This document shows, one piece after another, positions 1 through 5,307 of a stretch of DNA of 17,342 bases. The position numbers and the translations under genes are program-made. The notes beneath the pieces were generated by a model. It was not told where the DNA came from. It made no database searches and was given only the letters and a program-made list of their open reading frames with translations. The first letter of the stretch is position 1; each line of letters starts with the position of its first letter. The stretch comes from an uncultured Bacteroidales bacterium (GTDB lineage Bacteria; Bacteroidota; Bacteroidia; Bacteroidales; F082). The stretch is from NCBI GenBank assembly GCA_937902805.1, contig CALEMB010000106.1:1-17342 (forward strand), in the 5' to 3' direction.

Positions 1-38
1 GATCTACACTCTTTCCCTACACGACGCTCTTCCGATCT
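1..38 (+). other. Illumina adapter sequence (artefact)
   Basis: The first 38 bases match the 3' part of the standard Illumina P5/Read-1 adapter, ending in GCTCTTCCGATCT. A further CGATCT at 39-44 looks like a second partial copy of the adapter end. Genomic sequence starts at about base 45-46, where the GroES reading frame becomes recognisable. This is library-construction sequence left in the assembly, not biology. Confidence 0.97.
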
Positions 39-45
39 CGATCTA

Positions 46-186
46 GGTCCCGGCACAAAAGACAACGCCATGACCCTGAAGGTTGGCGACAATGTCATCT
101 ACGGCAAATACGCCGGTACCGAGTTCCACCTCGACGGCAAGGATTACATGATTATGCGCGAATCCGACGTTATCGCCATCATCTAA
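46..186 (+). CDS. groES: Co-chaperonin GroES (Cpn10), 3' end only
   Basis: This is the C-terminal part (about 46 codons) of the 10-kDa co-chaperonin that caps the GroEL cavity. The frame reads GPGTKDN, then LKVGDNVIYGKYAGTE and IMRESDVIAII before TAA. These are the conserved GroES features: the GPG turn, the VGD/YGKYAGTE strands and the MRESD...AI C-terminus. The 5' half, including the mobile loop that binds GroEL, lies beyond the contig edge and is replaced by adapter. groEL follows after 42 bp in the usual groES-groEL order, so the two are almost certainly co-transcribed from a promoter outside the window. The sequence alone does not show which base is the first genomic one. Confidence 0.95.
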   Translation, partial: GPGTKDNAMTLKVGDNVIYGKYAGTEFHLDGKDYMIMRESDVIAII

Positions 187-191
187 TCTCA

Positions 192-219
192 AATCTTTAA
201 ATTTTGAATCTTTAAATTT
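192..219 (+). repeat. 15-bp-period duplication in the groES-groEL linker
   Basis: AATCTTTAAATTT occurs at 192-204 and again at 207-219, a 15-bp direct duplication filling most of the 42-bp spacer between groES and groEL. It is AT-rich, has no Shine-Dalgarno sequence and probably acts as an unstructured translation-initiation region for groEL. Confidence 0.6.
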
Positions 220-228
220 GAAATAACT

Positions 229-1863
229 ATGGCAAAAGACATTCTTTTCAATATCGAATCGCGTGACGGCCTGAAGAAAGGCGTCGACGCTTTGTCAAAC
301 GCAGTGAAGGTGACCCTCGGCCCCAAAGGCCGTAACGTGGTCATCGAAAAGTCGTATGGCGCTCCCCAAATCACCAAGGACGGTGTGACGGTCGCTAAGG
401 AAATCGAACTCATCGATCCCGTAGAGAACATGGGCGCACAACTCGTGAAGGAAGTGGCCTCCAAGACCAACGACCTCGCTGGTGATGGTACCACCACCGC
501 CACCGTTTTGGCCCAAAGCATCGTGGCCACGGGTCTGAAAAACGTCACCGCCGGTGCTAACCCGCTCGATTTGAAGCGTGGTATCGACAAGGCTGTGGCC
601 GCTGTGGTCGCTTCGCTGAAGAAGATGTCGGTGAAAGTCGATGGCGACAATGAGAAGATCAAGCAAGTGGCTACCATTTCTGCCAACAACGACAGCGAAA
701 TCGGCGGCCTTATCGCCGAAGCTATGGGCAAGGTGAAGCAAGAAGGCGTTATCACTGTTGAGGACGCCAAGGGCATCAACACCTACGTTGATGTCGTCGA
801 AGGTATGCAGTTCGACCGTGGTTACATTTCGCCTTACTTCGTGACCAACACCGAGAAGATGGAAGCCGTCTATGAGAATCCTTACATCTTGATCTACGAC
901 AAGAAGATCTCTGTGATGAAGGACTTGCTGCCCGTGCTCGAAAAGACCTTGCAAACCGGTCGTGCCCTTATCATCATCGCTGAGGACATCGATGGTGAAG
1001 CTCTGGCTACCTTGGTGGTCAACCGTCTGCGTGGCTCGCTGAAAGTTGCTGCCGTCAAGGCTCCTGGCTTCGGCGATCGCCGTAAAGAAATGCTGGAAGA
1101 CATCGCCATTCTGACTGGTGGCACCGTCATTAGCGAAGAGAAGGGCTACAAGCTCGAAGATGCCAACCTGCAAATGCTTGGCCAGGCCGACAAGGTCAGC
1201 ATCAATAAGGACAACACCACCATCGTGAATGGTCACGGTGCCAAGAAGGACATCGAGGCCCGCACTGCTCAGATCAAAGCCCAAATCAAGACCACCACGA
1301 GCGACTACGACCGTGAGAAGCTGCAAGAGCGTCTGGCCAAGTTGGCTGGTGGCGTGGCAGTCATCTATGTCGGTGCTGCTTCCGAAGTCGAGATGAAGGA
1401 GAAGAAAGACCGCGTGGAGGATGCTTTGAACGCCACCCGCGCTGCTATCGAAGAGGGTATCATCCCTGGCGGCGGTGTCGGTTTCATCCGTGCCATCAAG
1501 GCCATCGAGAAGATGAAGGGCGAAAACGAAGACGAGACCACGGGTATCGCCATCATCAAGCGCGCCTTGGAAGAGCCGCTGCGCCAGATTGTTGAAAACG
1601 CCGGCTTGGAAGGCTCGGTCGTCGTCAACAAGGTTATGGAAGGCAAGGGTGACTTTGGCTTCAATGCCCGCACCGAGGTGTACGAGAACCTGCTCACCAC
1701 GGGCGTCATCGACCCCGTGAAGGTGTCGAGAGTCGCCTTGGAGAACGCTGCTTCCATCGCTGGCATGCTGCTGACCACCGAGTGCGTCATCAGCAACCAC
1801 AAGGAGCCTACGCCTCCCACACCTCCGATGCCCATGGGCGGCGGAATGGACGGCATGATGTAA
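229..1863 (+). CDS. groEL: Chaperonin GroEL (Cpn60)
   Basis: The 544-residue protein is full length for the 60-kDa chaperonin, the ATP-driven double-ring foldase that encloses unfolded cytosolic proteins under a GroES lid. It starts MAKDILFN, the usual GroEL start. The ATP-binding GPKGRNV loop lies at residues 31-37 and GDGTTT at about 85-90. The C-terminal equatorial part includes KDRVEDALNATRAA and IPGGG. The tail is a Gly-Met-rich segment (GGGMDGMM), typical of GroEL. It lies 42 bp after groES and shares its transcript. A 36-bp dispersed repeat and a hairpin terminator follow. Codon use is even and GC-rich, as expected of a highly expressed core gene. The long minus-strand open frame across it is only a shadow. 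Confidence 0.99.
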   Translation: MAKDILFNIESRDGLKKGVDALSNAVKVTLGPKGRNVVIEKSYGAPQITKDGVTVAKEIELIDPVENMGAQLVKEVASKTNDLAGDGTTTATVLAQSIVATGLKNVTAGANPLDLKRGIDKAVAAVVASLKKMSVKVDGDNEKIKQVATISANNDSEIGGLIAEAMGKVKQEGVITVEDAKGINTYVDVVEGMQFDRGYISPYFVTNTEKMEAVYENPYILIYDKKISVMKDLLPVLEKTLQTGRALIIIAEDIDGEALATLVVNRLRGSLKVAAVKAPGFGDRRKEMLEDIAILTGGTVISEEKGYKLEDANLQMLGQADKVSINKDNTTIVNGHGAKKDIEARTAQIKAQIKTTTSDYDREKLQERLAKLAGGVAVIYVGAASEVEMKEKKDRVEDALNATRAAIEEGIIPGGGVGFIRAIKAIEKMKGENEDETTGIAIIKRALEEPLRQIVENAGLEGSVVVNKVMEGKGDFGFNARTEVYENLLTTGVIDPVKVSRVALENAASIAGMLLTTECVISNHKEPTPPTPPMPMGGGMDGMM

Positions 1864-1875
1864 TCCGCGTATGAC

Positions 1876-1911
1876 ACGCTTCGCGTCATTGCGAGGAACG
1901 AAGCAATCCAG
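1876..1911 (+). repeat. 36-bp dispersed repeat, copy 1 (hairpin-forming)
   Basis: This 36-bp segment is identical to 14292-14327. It contains GCTTCG (1878-1883) and CGAAGC (1899-1904), which can form a 6-bp stem around a 15-nt loop containing TCATTGCGAGGAA. It lies 12 bp after the groEL stop and before the groEL terminator, so it is transcribed in the groEL 3' UTR. From memory, similar GTCATTGCGAG...GAAGCAATCC elements are scattered through many bacterial genomes; I cannot name a catalogued family for this one. Confidence 0.85.
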
Positions 1912-1931
1912 TCCAAAAGTTTTGGAAACGA

Positions 1932-1968
1932 GCAAAAGGCTGACCTTATGTGGGGTTGGCCTTTTTGC
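1932..1968 (+). terminator. Intrinsic terminator of groES-groEL
   Basis: GCAAAAGGCTGACC (1932-1945) pairs with GGTTGGCCTTTTTGC (1954-1968) around an 8-nt loop, with two G-U pairs and one bulged T. The A-run and T-run make it potentially bidirectional. The flanking AACGAGCAAAAGGCTGAC (1927-1944) is shared exactly with the terminator at 3298-3334. Confidence 0.85.
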
Positions 1969-2019
1969 GTTTCATCTCGCAAATTATTGGCAATGTTTTC
2001 ATGTTTTGCCAATTATTTG

Positions 2020-2027
2020 TATTTTTG
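2020..2027 (+). promoter_or_regulatory. Bacteroidota-type promoter (-7 TATTTTTG)
   Basis: TATTTTTG matches the TAnnTTTG -7 consensus of the primary sigma factor of Bacteroidota. TTTC at 1997-2000 is a three-of-four match to the -33 TTTG box at exactly 19 nt spacing. Transcription would start near 2033. It is the only clear promoter between groEL and the CsgG-like gene, so the structured RNA and that gene probably share it. Confidence 0.7.
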
Positions 2028-2091
2028 CCCCGATAATTCAAACCAATCCTTATTGAATGACAGAATAAACACAATCACAACATATTGACAT

Positions 2092-2250
2092 AAAAGCGTT
2101 TTCGCTTTTCTTGGATGATCTGAAACCTAGACAACTTCAATCGCTACAGAGAAAGTGGAAATGCTCACGGAATACCGTGGGCTTTCTTGTTTGTAGCGAT
2201 AGGTAGTCTAGGACCTCGGATCTCAACAATGAAGTTCGCGGTTCTTTTTT
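2092..2250 (+). ncRNA. Candidate structured RNA: interrupted rod with pseudoknot and terminator
   Basis: Complementary segments nest into a long rod: GATCTG 2117-2122 with CGGATC 2217-2222; CCTAGAC 2126-2132 with GTCTAGG 2206-2212; ATCGCTAC 2140-2147 with GTAGCGAT 2193-2200; AGAAAG 2150-2155 with CTTTCT 2182-2187; CTCACGG 2164-2170 with CCGTGGG 2175-2181, closed by an AATA loop. The left strand of the internal loop, AACTTCA (2133-2139), is exactly complementary to TGAAGTT (2230-2236), suggesting a pseudoknot. A separate hairpin AAAAGCG-TTTT-CGCTTTT (2092-2109) precedes it. The element ends in a T-run at 2245-2250. It could be an independent small RNA (the rod recalls 6S RNA) or a leader switch for the gene at 2312. 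I do not recognise the family. The pairings are read by eye, without energy calculation. Confidence 0.6.
2210..2250 (+). terminator. Possible terminator at the end of the structured RNA
   Basis: AGGACCTCG (2210-2218) can pair with CGCGGTTCT (2237-2245), with one G-U and one T-C mismatch, around an 18-nt loop, followed by T at 2246-2250. Its left arm overlaps strands used by the rod (2206-2212 and 2217-2222), so the two structures exclude each other. Confidence 0.45.
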
Positions 2251-2311
2251 ATGTCATTTCCAAAACCTAGAAAACACAAATCAATCAAATAACAAACTAA
2301 ATCATCAAATC

Positions 2312-3271
2312 ATGAAGAAAATTTCCTTACTCATCATGCTGCTGATGGCCTTTGCGATGGCGGCCACGGCGCAAAACAAGAAAATGAAAATCGCCGTGAT
2401 GGACTTCAAGGCAGGCGTGGGCGTGAACGCCAACGAGGTGGAAGGCCTCAGCGACATGCTCATCAACACACTTTTTGAGACGAAGAAATTCGACATCGTG
2501 GAACGCTCTCAATTGTATGAAGTCCTAAAAGAGCAGAAACTTCAAGGAGAGTTGACGGTTCAGCAATGCGTCCAAGTAGGCCGCATCTTGGGCGTGGAGT
2601 CCATTTTGATAGGCACGGTGAACTTCTTGGCCGAGCACAAAAACATTGATGGTTCAATAACGGGCGAATACAACGTGGACATTCGTGCTGTTGATGTGGA
2701 ATCGGGCGAGGTGGTGACCACGGCGGGTGCCGCCAAGTCCTCTGGCTCCACCTATCGCGCTATGATGGAGAGAATAGGCCGCCAACTGGCTGCCAACCTG
2801 ATGGATGAAACGCCGGAAGTGGTTGTGTTGAGGAATGGATTGATTACGAAAAGCGATAGCAAAGATATTTTCGGGAAATATGTCTATTACTTGGATGGCC
2901 AAAAGCTGACGAATGATGAGTTTATGGAGCTTATTAATGGATGCCCTGAGTCCAAATTCTACTATGAAAAAGGATGCAAACAAAGAAAGACGGGAAGAAT
3001 TCTTTCGATATGGGTTCCTGTAGGAACTGTGGTTACAGGTGCAATAATTGGTTTAATTTTTAATATGCCCGTTGTAGGATGTGCAACTATCGGTGGCATT
3101 GCTGGTGGAGTTTCAGCTTTGGCCTCCATCCCGTTCTTTGTAAAAGGTAAAAACAAAAAAGAAAACGCTTACCAAGTCTATAACGAGTATTGCGCCAGCA
3201 AGCCTACAGCTACTTTAAGTTTTGGTCCAGCCACCAAAGGCATTGGTATGGGCGTTTATTTGAATTTTTAA
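2312..3271 (+). CDS. Exported CsgG-like protein with C-terminal membrane segments
   Basis: The 319-residue protein has a signal peptide (residues 1-20, ending AATA-Q) without a lipobox cysteine. Residues 25-165 look like the CsgG family: KIAVMDF (26-32), then SDMLINTLF, FDIVERSQLYEVLKEQ and GRILGVESILIGTV. CsgG is the curli secretion channel, but many Bacteroidota paralogues of unknown role share this periplasmic fold. Residues 230-251 and 254-277 are hydrophobic and Gly/Ala-rich, possibly a membrane hairpin, and the tail ends FGPATKGIGMGVYLNF, like a terminal beta strand. Unlike CsgG it is not a lipoprotein, and no curli genes are nearby. The 3' half is visibly more AT-rich than the 5' half. 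No Shine-Dalgarno sequence precedes the ATG. The structured RNA lies 62 bp upstream. Confidence 0.8.
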   Translation: MKKISLLIMLLMAFAMAATAQNKKMKIAVMDFKAGVGVNANEVEGLSDMLINTLFETKKFDIVERSQLYEVLKEQKLQGELTVQQCVQVGRILGVESILIGTVNFLAEHKNIDGSITGEYNVDIRAVDVESGEVVTTAGAAKSSGSTYRAMMERIGRQLAANLMDETPEVVVLRNGLITKSDSKDIFGKYVYYLDGQKLTNDEFMELINGCPESKFYYEKGCKQRKTGRILSIWVPVGTVVTGAIIGLIFNMPVVGCATIGGIAGGVSALASIPFFVKGKNKKENAYQVYNEYCASKPTATLSFGPATKGIGMGVYLNF

Positions 3272-3297
3272 TCAGGCCACCGAATTAATGATAACGA

Positions 3298-3334
3298 GCA
3301 AAAGGCTGACTGCACAAGCAGTTGGCCTTTTTGC
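3298..3334 (+). terminator. Intrinsic terminator of the CsgG-like gene
   Basis: GCAAAAGGCTGACTGC (3298-3313) pairs with GCAGTTGGCCTTTTTGC (3318-3334) around an ACAA loop, followed by GTTTTT. It shares 18 identical bases (3293-3310) with the groEL terminator and has the same right-arm core, TTGGCCTTTTTGCG. Confidence 0.9.
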
Positions 3335-3481
3335 GTTTTTTACCTTTTTTCCTGACTTTGACACTTTATGAAGACTAAAATTACAACTCAACCACAACAA
3401 AATCAAGGCAGGCTCACATCAGCATCTGCTTTGTCGCCCTCAAGGTGTATGGTGAATTGAACCTGCTTGATACCTATGAGG

Positions 3482-3525
3482 TATGTCAAAGCTATGTCAA
3501 AGCTATGTCAAAGTTATGTCGGAGT
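3482..3525 (+). repeat. 11-bp tandem repeat TATGTCAAAGC, four copies
   Basis: TATGTCAAAGC occurs at 3482-3492 and 3493-3503, TATGTCAAAGT at 3504-3514 and the degenerate TATGTCGGAGT at 3515-3525. The period is 11 bp, not a multiple of three. Confidence 0.9.
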
Positions 3526-3530
3526 ATCTC

Positions 3531-3563
3531 AAAAGGGGAGCAATAGGGGAGCAAAAGGGGAGC
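3531..3563 (+). repeat. 11-bp tandem repeat AAAAGGGGAGC, three copies
   Basis: AAAAGGGGAGC (3531-3541), AATAGGGGAGC (3542-3552) and AAAAGGGGAGC (3553-3563) follow the first array after a 5-bp gap and share its 11-bp period, although the sequence is unrelated. Confidence 0.9.
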
Positions 3564-3666
3564 AAAACCAATAGGATGTAATGCGCTGATAATGAAGCTA
3601 CACCAAAAACCCAAAAAATAGCCTAAAATGGCACTGTCCCACCGTCCCCAGGGCCGTTGGCTTGGG

Positions 3667-3696
3667 AGGCTGACTGCGAAAGCGGTCGGCCTTTTT
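3667..3696 (+). terminator. Orphan intrinsic terminator of the same family
   Basis: AGGCTGACTGC (3667-3677) and GCGGTCGGCCT (3682-3692) form an 11-bp stem with two G-U pairs and a GAAA loop, followed by TTTT and then GCG. It has the same GGCTGAC...GGCCTTTTTGCG core as the terminators at 1932 and 3298, but no plus-strand gene precedes it. It lacks the left A-run, so it would act in the plus direction only. Confidence 0.75.
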
Positions 3697-3721
3697 GCGT
3701 GGTTATGTCAGAAAGCAACAA

Positions 3722-4150
3722 TTAAGGCTTCAATACTGCCAAAGGAATAATCTTCACCCCATCGTTGCGGGTATAGGCCATTTTGCCGCCCGTAAGGATG
3801 ATTAACAAATCTGGTTCGCGAAGGGGAACTTGTTTTTCCTGCTTGTTATACTCACGGACAAGGCTTTGCAACTCAAGCAAATGCCCAGCTCCTTCTTCTA
3901 TCTCTTGGCTGCCAAGTTTACATTCAATCAACGCATATCGCCCGTCATTTAGGTGAAGGACAAGGTCGGCCTCCAATCCGTAACGGTCGTGGTAATATGA
4001 CAAATGGCTGTCAAAGTCAGGAGTATAGGCTTTTAAGTCCCTAATGCACATTTGCTCGAAAATGAAACCGAAAGTCTTGAGTTGGGTATAGAGGGCTTCT
4101 GGAGTAAGTTCTTTTTTGTGGGTTGTTTCGGCTGCAAAAATACTTATTTT
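3722..4150 (-). pseudogene. C-terminal remnant of a DUF4143-type ATPase
   Basis: From the first ATG (4051) this frame codes 109 residues, but it is open back to a stop at 4151-4153. The residues before the ATG also fit the family: TPEALYTQLKTFGFIFEQ leads into MCIRDLKAY. Then come YGLEADLVLHL, ALIECKLG (nuclease-like E-x-K) and LIILTGGKMAY. This matches the C-terminal domain of the AAA+ ATPase/DUF4143 proteins common in Bacteroidota, normally about 380-430 residues. The ATPase domain, with its Walker A and B motifs, is absent. A good promoter (4135-4142, minus strand) overlaps the start of the fragment, so it may still be transcribed. I read it as a deletion remnant. A functional short protein starting at 4051 is possible but less likely. 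Confidence 0.75.
4135..4142 (-). promoter_or_regulatory. Bacteroidota-type promoter, minus strand (TATTTTTG)
   Basis: On the minus strand TATTTTTG lies at 4142-4135, with GTTG at 4165-4162 as the -33 element at exactly 19 nt spacing. It would start transcription near 4128, inside the remaining DUF4143 coding sequence. Confidence 0.65.
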
Positions 4151-4170
4151 TTAATTACTTACAACTTTTA

Positions 4171-4260
4171 TTTTCCTTTTTTGTGGCATTTCATTTTCCT
4201 TTTTTGTGGCATTTTGTTTTCCTTTTTTGTGGCTTTTCATTTTCCTTTTTTGCGGTAAGC
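4171..4260 (-). repeat. 23-bp tandem repeat, four copies
   Basis: Units start at 4171, 4194, 4217 and 4240, each with the plus-strand core TTTTCCTTTTTTGTGGC (the last reads TGCGG). On the minus strand the first three internal units read GCCACAAAAAAGGAAAA, followed by ATGAA or a close variant, so an AAGGA sequence precedes an ATG in most units. The 23-bp period shifts the reading frame by one base in each unit. The array lies between the divergent promoters at 4135-4142 (minus) and 4294-4301 (plus). Confidence 0.9.
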
Positions 4261-4293
4261 CATCAAAGTTTTCAGCCATTCCGCAATTTTTTC

Positions 4294-4301
4294 TATTTTT
4301 G
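4294..4301 (+). promoter_or_regulatory. Bacteroidota-type promoter for the M23 peptidase-rseP operon
   Basis: TATTTTTG matches the -7 consensus exactly. TTCA at 4271-4274 is a weak -33 box. The start site would be near 4307, giving a leader of about 25 nt before the ATG at 4333. Confidence 0.65.
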
Positions 4302-4332
4302 CAAGTTATTAATACCCCATTAATCCCCAAAA

Positions 4333-5274
4333 ATGGCCGAAAACAAAAAAGATAGGACGATAACGCTGGCAAGGCTGCGCAGGTGGCTCTCGCTCAAGAA
4401 GCTCAACCGCAAGTATGACTTCGCGATGTCGCATGACGAAACGGGGCACACCATGCTCAAATTCAGGCTTAACCTACTCAACCTCATTTTGGTCATCCTC
4501 GGCATTGCCCTGTTGCTTATCGTCATCACCACCTTCATCATCGCTTTCACGCCGTTGCGCGAATACATCCCTGGCTACACCGACACCAAGCTCAACCGTG
4601 AGGTTTACCAGCTCAACCTTCGTGCCGACTCGCTCGAAAGGGAGATGATGAAAAGGGATGTCTACTTTGAAAACATGAAGAAAATTGTGGAAGGCTACGA
4701 CTTTGCCGCCGACAGCGCTTTGGCCACATTGAGTATCTACGAGCCTTTGCCAAAGGGTGTTACCGACACTATCACGCTGAAGAAGTCGGTGCAGGACAGC
4801 CTATTGCGCGCCGAATATGAGGCACAAGACCACTACAACCTGTTTGGCGACGACTACTTGCCGCCCACCAAGCCCAGCTCGCTTGTGAAGAACTTCTTCG
4901 TCCCGCTCAACGGTACTGTCATCAACGCCTTCGGCCCTGACCGCGGCCATTATGGTGTCGACATTGCCTCTGACGGTGACCAGATCATCAACGCCACCTT
5001 GGATGGCACCGTGGTGTTCTCCACTTGGAGCATCAACGACGGCTATTGCATCGGCATCCAGCACGAGGACAGCTATTTCTCCATCTACAAGCACAACGCC
5101 ACCCTATTGAAAAAGGAAGGCGACTATGTCAAGGCGGGTGAGGCCATCGCCATCTTGGGTGGCTCGGGCGATTCTGAAAAGACGCAACACTTGCATTTCG
5201 AGCTGTGGCATAATGGCATCGCCATTAATCCCGCTGAATATATGACCCTAAATCACCCTGAAGTCAACAATTAA
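4333..5274 (+). CDS. Membrane-anchored M23 family metallopeptidase (LytM-like)
   Basis: The 313-residue protein has a basic cytoplasmic N-terminus, one membrane helix (about 47-72), a short periplasmic alpha-helical region (about 85-165) and a C-terminal M23 domain (about 186-305). M23 enzymes are zinc endopeptidases that cut peptide cross-links in peptidoglycan. The zinc site is intact: H206 and D210 (HYGVD) and H288 in HLH (286-288), with catalytic H254 in YKHN. The enzyme is therefore probably active rather than a degenerate LytM activator. It starts 32 bp after its promoter, and rseP follows 33 bp downstream, so the two likely form an envelope-maintenance operon. The exact substrate cannot be told from sequence. 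Neighbouring sequence upstream is repetitive and decayed, but this gene has normal, GC-rich codon use. Confidence 0.93.
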   Translation: MAENKKDRTITLARLRRWLSLKKLNRKYDFAMSHDETGHTMLKFRLNLLNLILVILGIALLLIVITTFIIAFTPLREYIPGYTDTKLNREVYQLNLRADSLEREMMKRDVYFENMKKIVEGYDFAADSALATLSIYEPLPKGVTDTITLKKSVQDSLLRAEYEAQDHYNLFGDDYLPPTKPSSLVKNFFVPLNGTVINAFGPDRGHYGVDIASDGDQIINATLDGTVVFSTWSINDGYCIGIQHEDSYFSIYKHNATLLKKEGDYVKAGEAIAILGGSGDSEKTQHLHFELWHNGIAINPAEYMTLNHPEVNN

Positions 5275-5307
5275 ACAGTTAAACAATAAACAATTCAATA
5301 ATAAACA

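Larger units (their letters stand above)
3335..3666. other. Gene-poor degraded interval
   Basis: No supportable gene is present. A start-less open frame on the plus strand running into TAG at 3544-3546 includes GELNLLDTYEVCQSYVKA and resembles coding sequence in composition, but I recognise no family. A 30-codon ORF at 3368-3460 has no other support. Two 11-bp tandem repeats (3482-3525 and 3531-3563) lie inside. Together with the orphan terminator just downstream, this looks like remains of a deleted or decayed gene. Confidence 0.5.

Noticed and set aside
295..1935. 546-residue open frame on the minus strand opposite groEL
   Set aside because: It mirrors groEL codon structure, has no family features, and covers a certain gene. 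It is a GC-driven shadow.
1871..2056. 61-codon frame after groEL
   Set aside because: It is made of the 36-bp repeat, the terminator and the promoter region.
2085..2090. TTGACA as a sigma-70 -35 box
   Set aside because: No matching -10 box follows, and Bacteroidota use a different consensus; the TATTTTTG box at 2020 is better.
2092..2250. Naming the structured RNA as 6S RNA, tmRNA, SRP RNA or RNase P RNA
   Set aside because: No conserved tmRNA, SRP or RNase P sequence signatures are seen, and the 6S likeness is only in overall rod shape, so no name is justified.
3482..4260. CRISPR array
   Set aside because: The repeats are directly adjacent with no unique spacers and no cas genes are present.
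4052..4323. Phenylalanine-rich plus-strand frames
   Set aside because: They are translations of the T-rich 23-bp tandem repeat.
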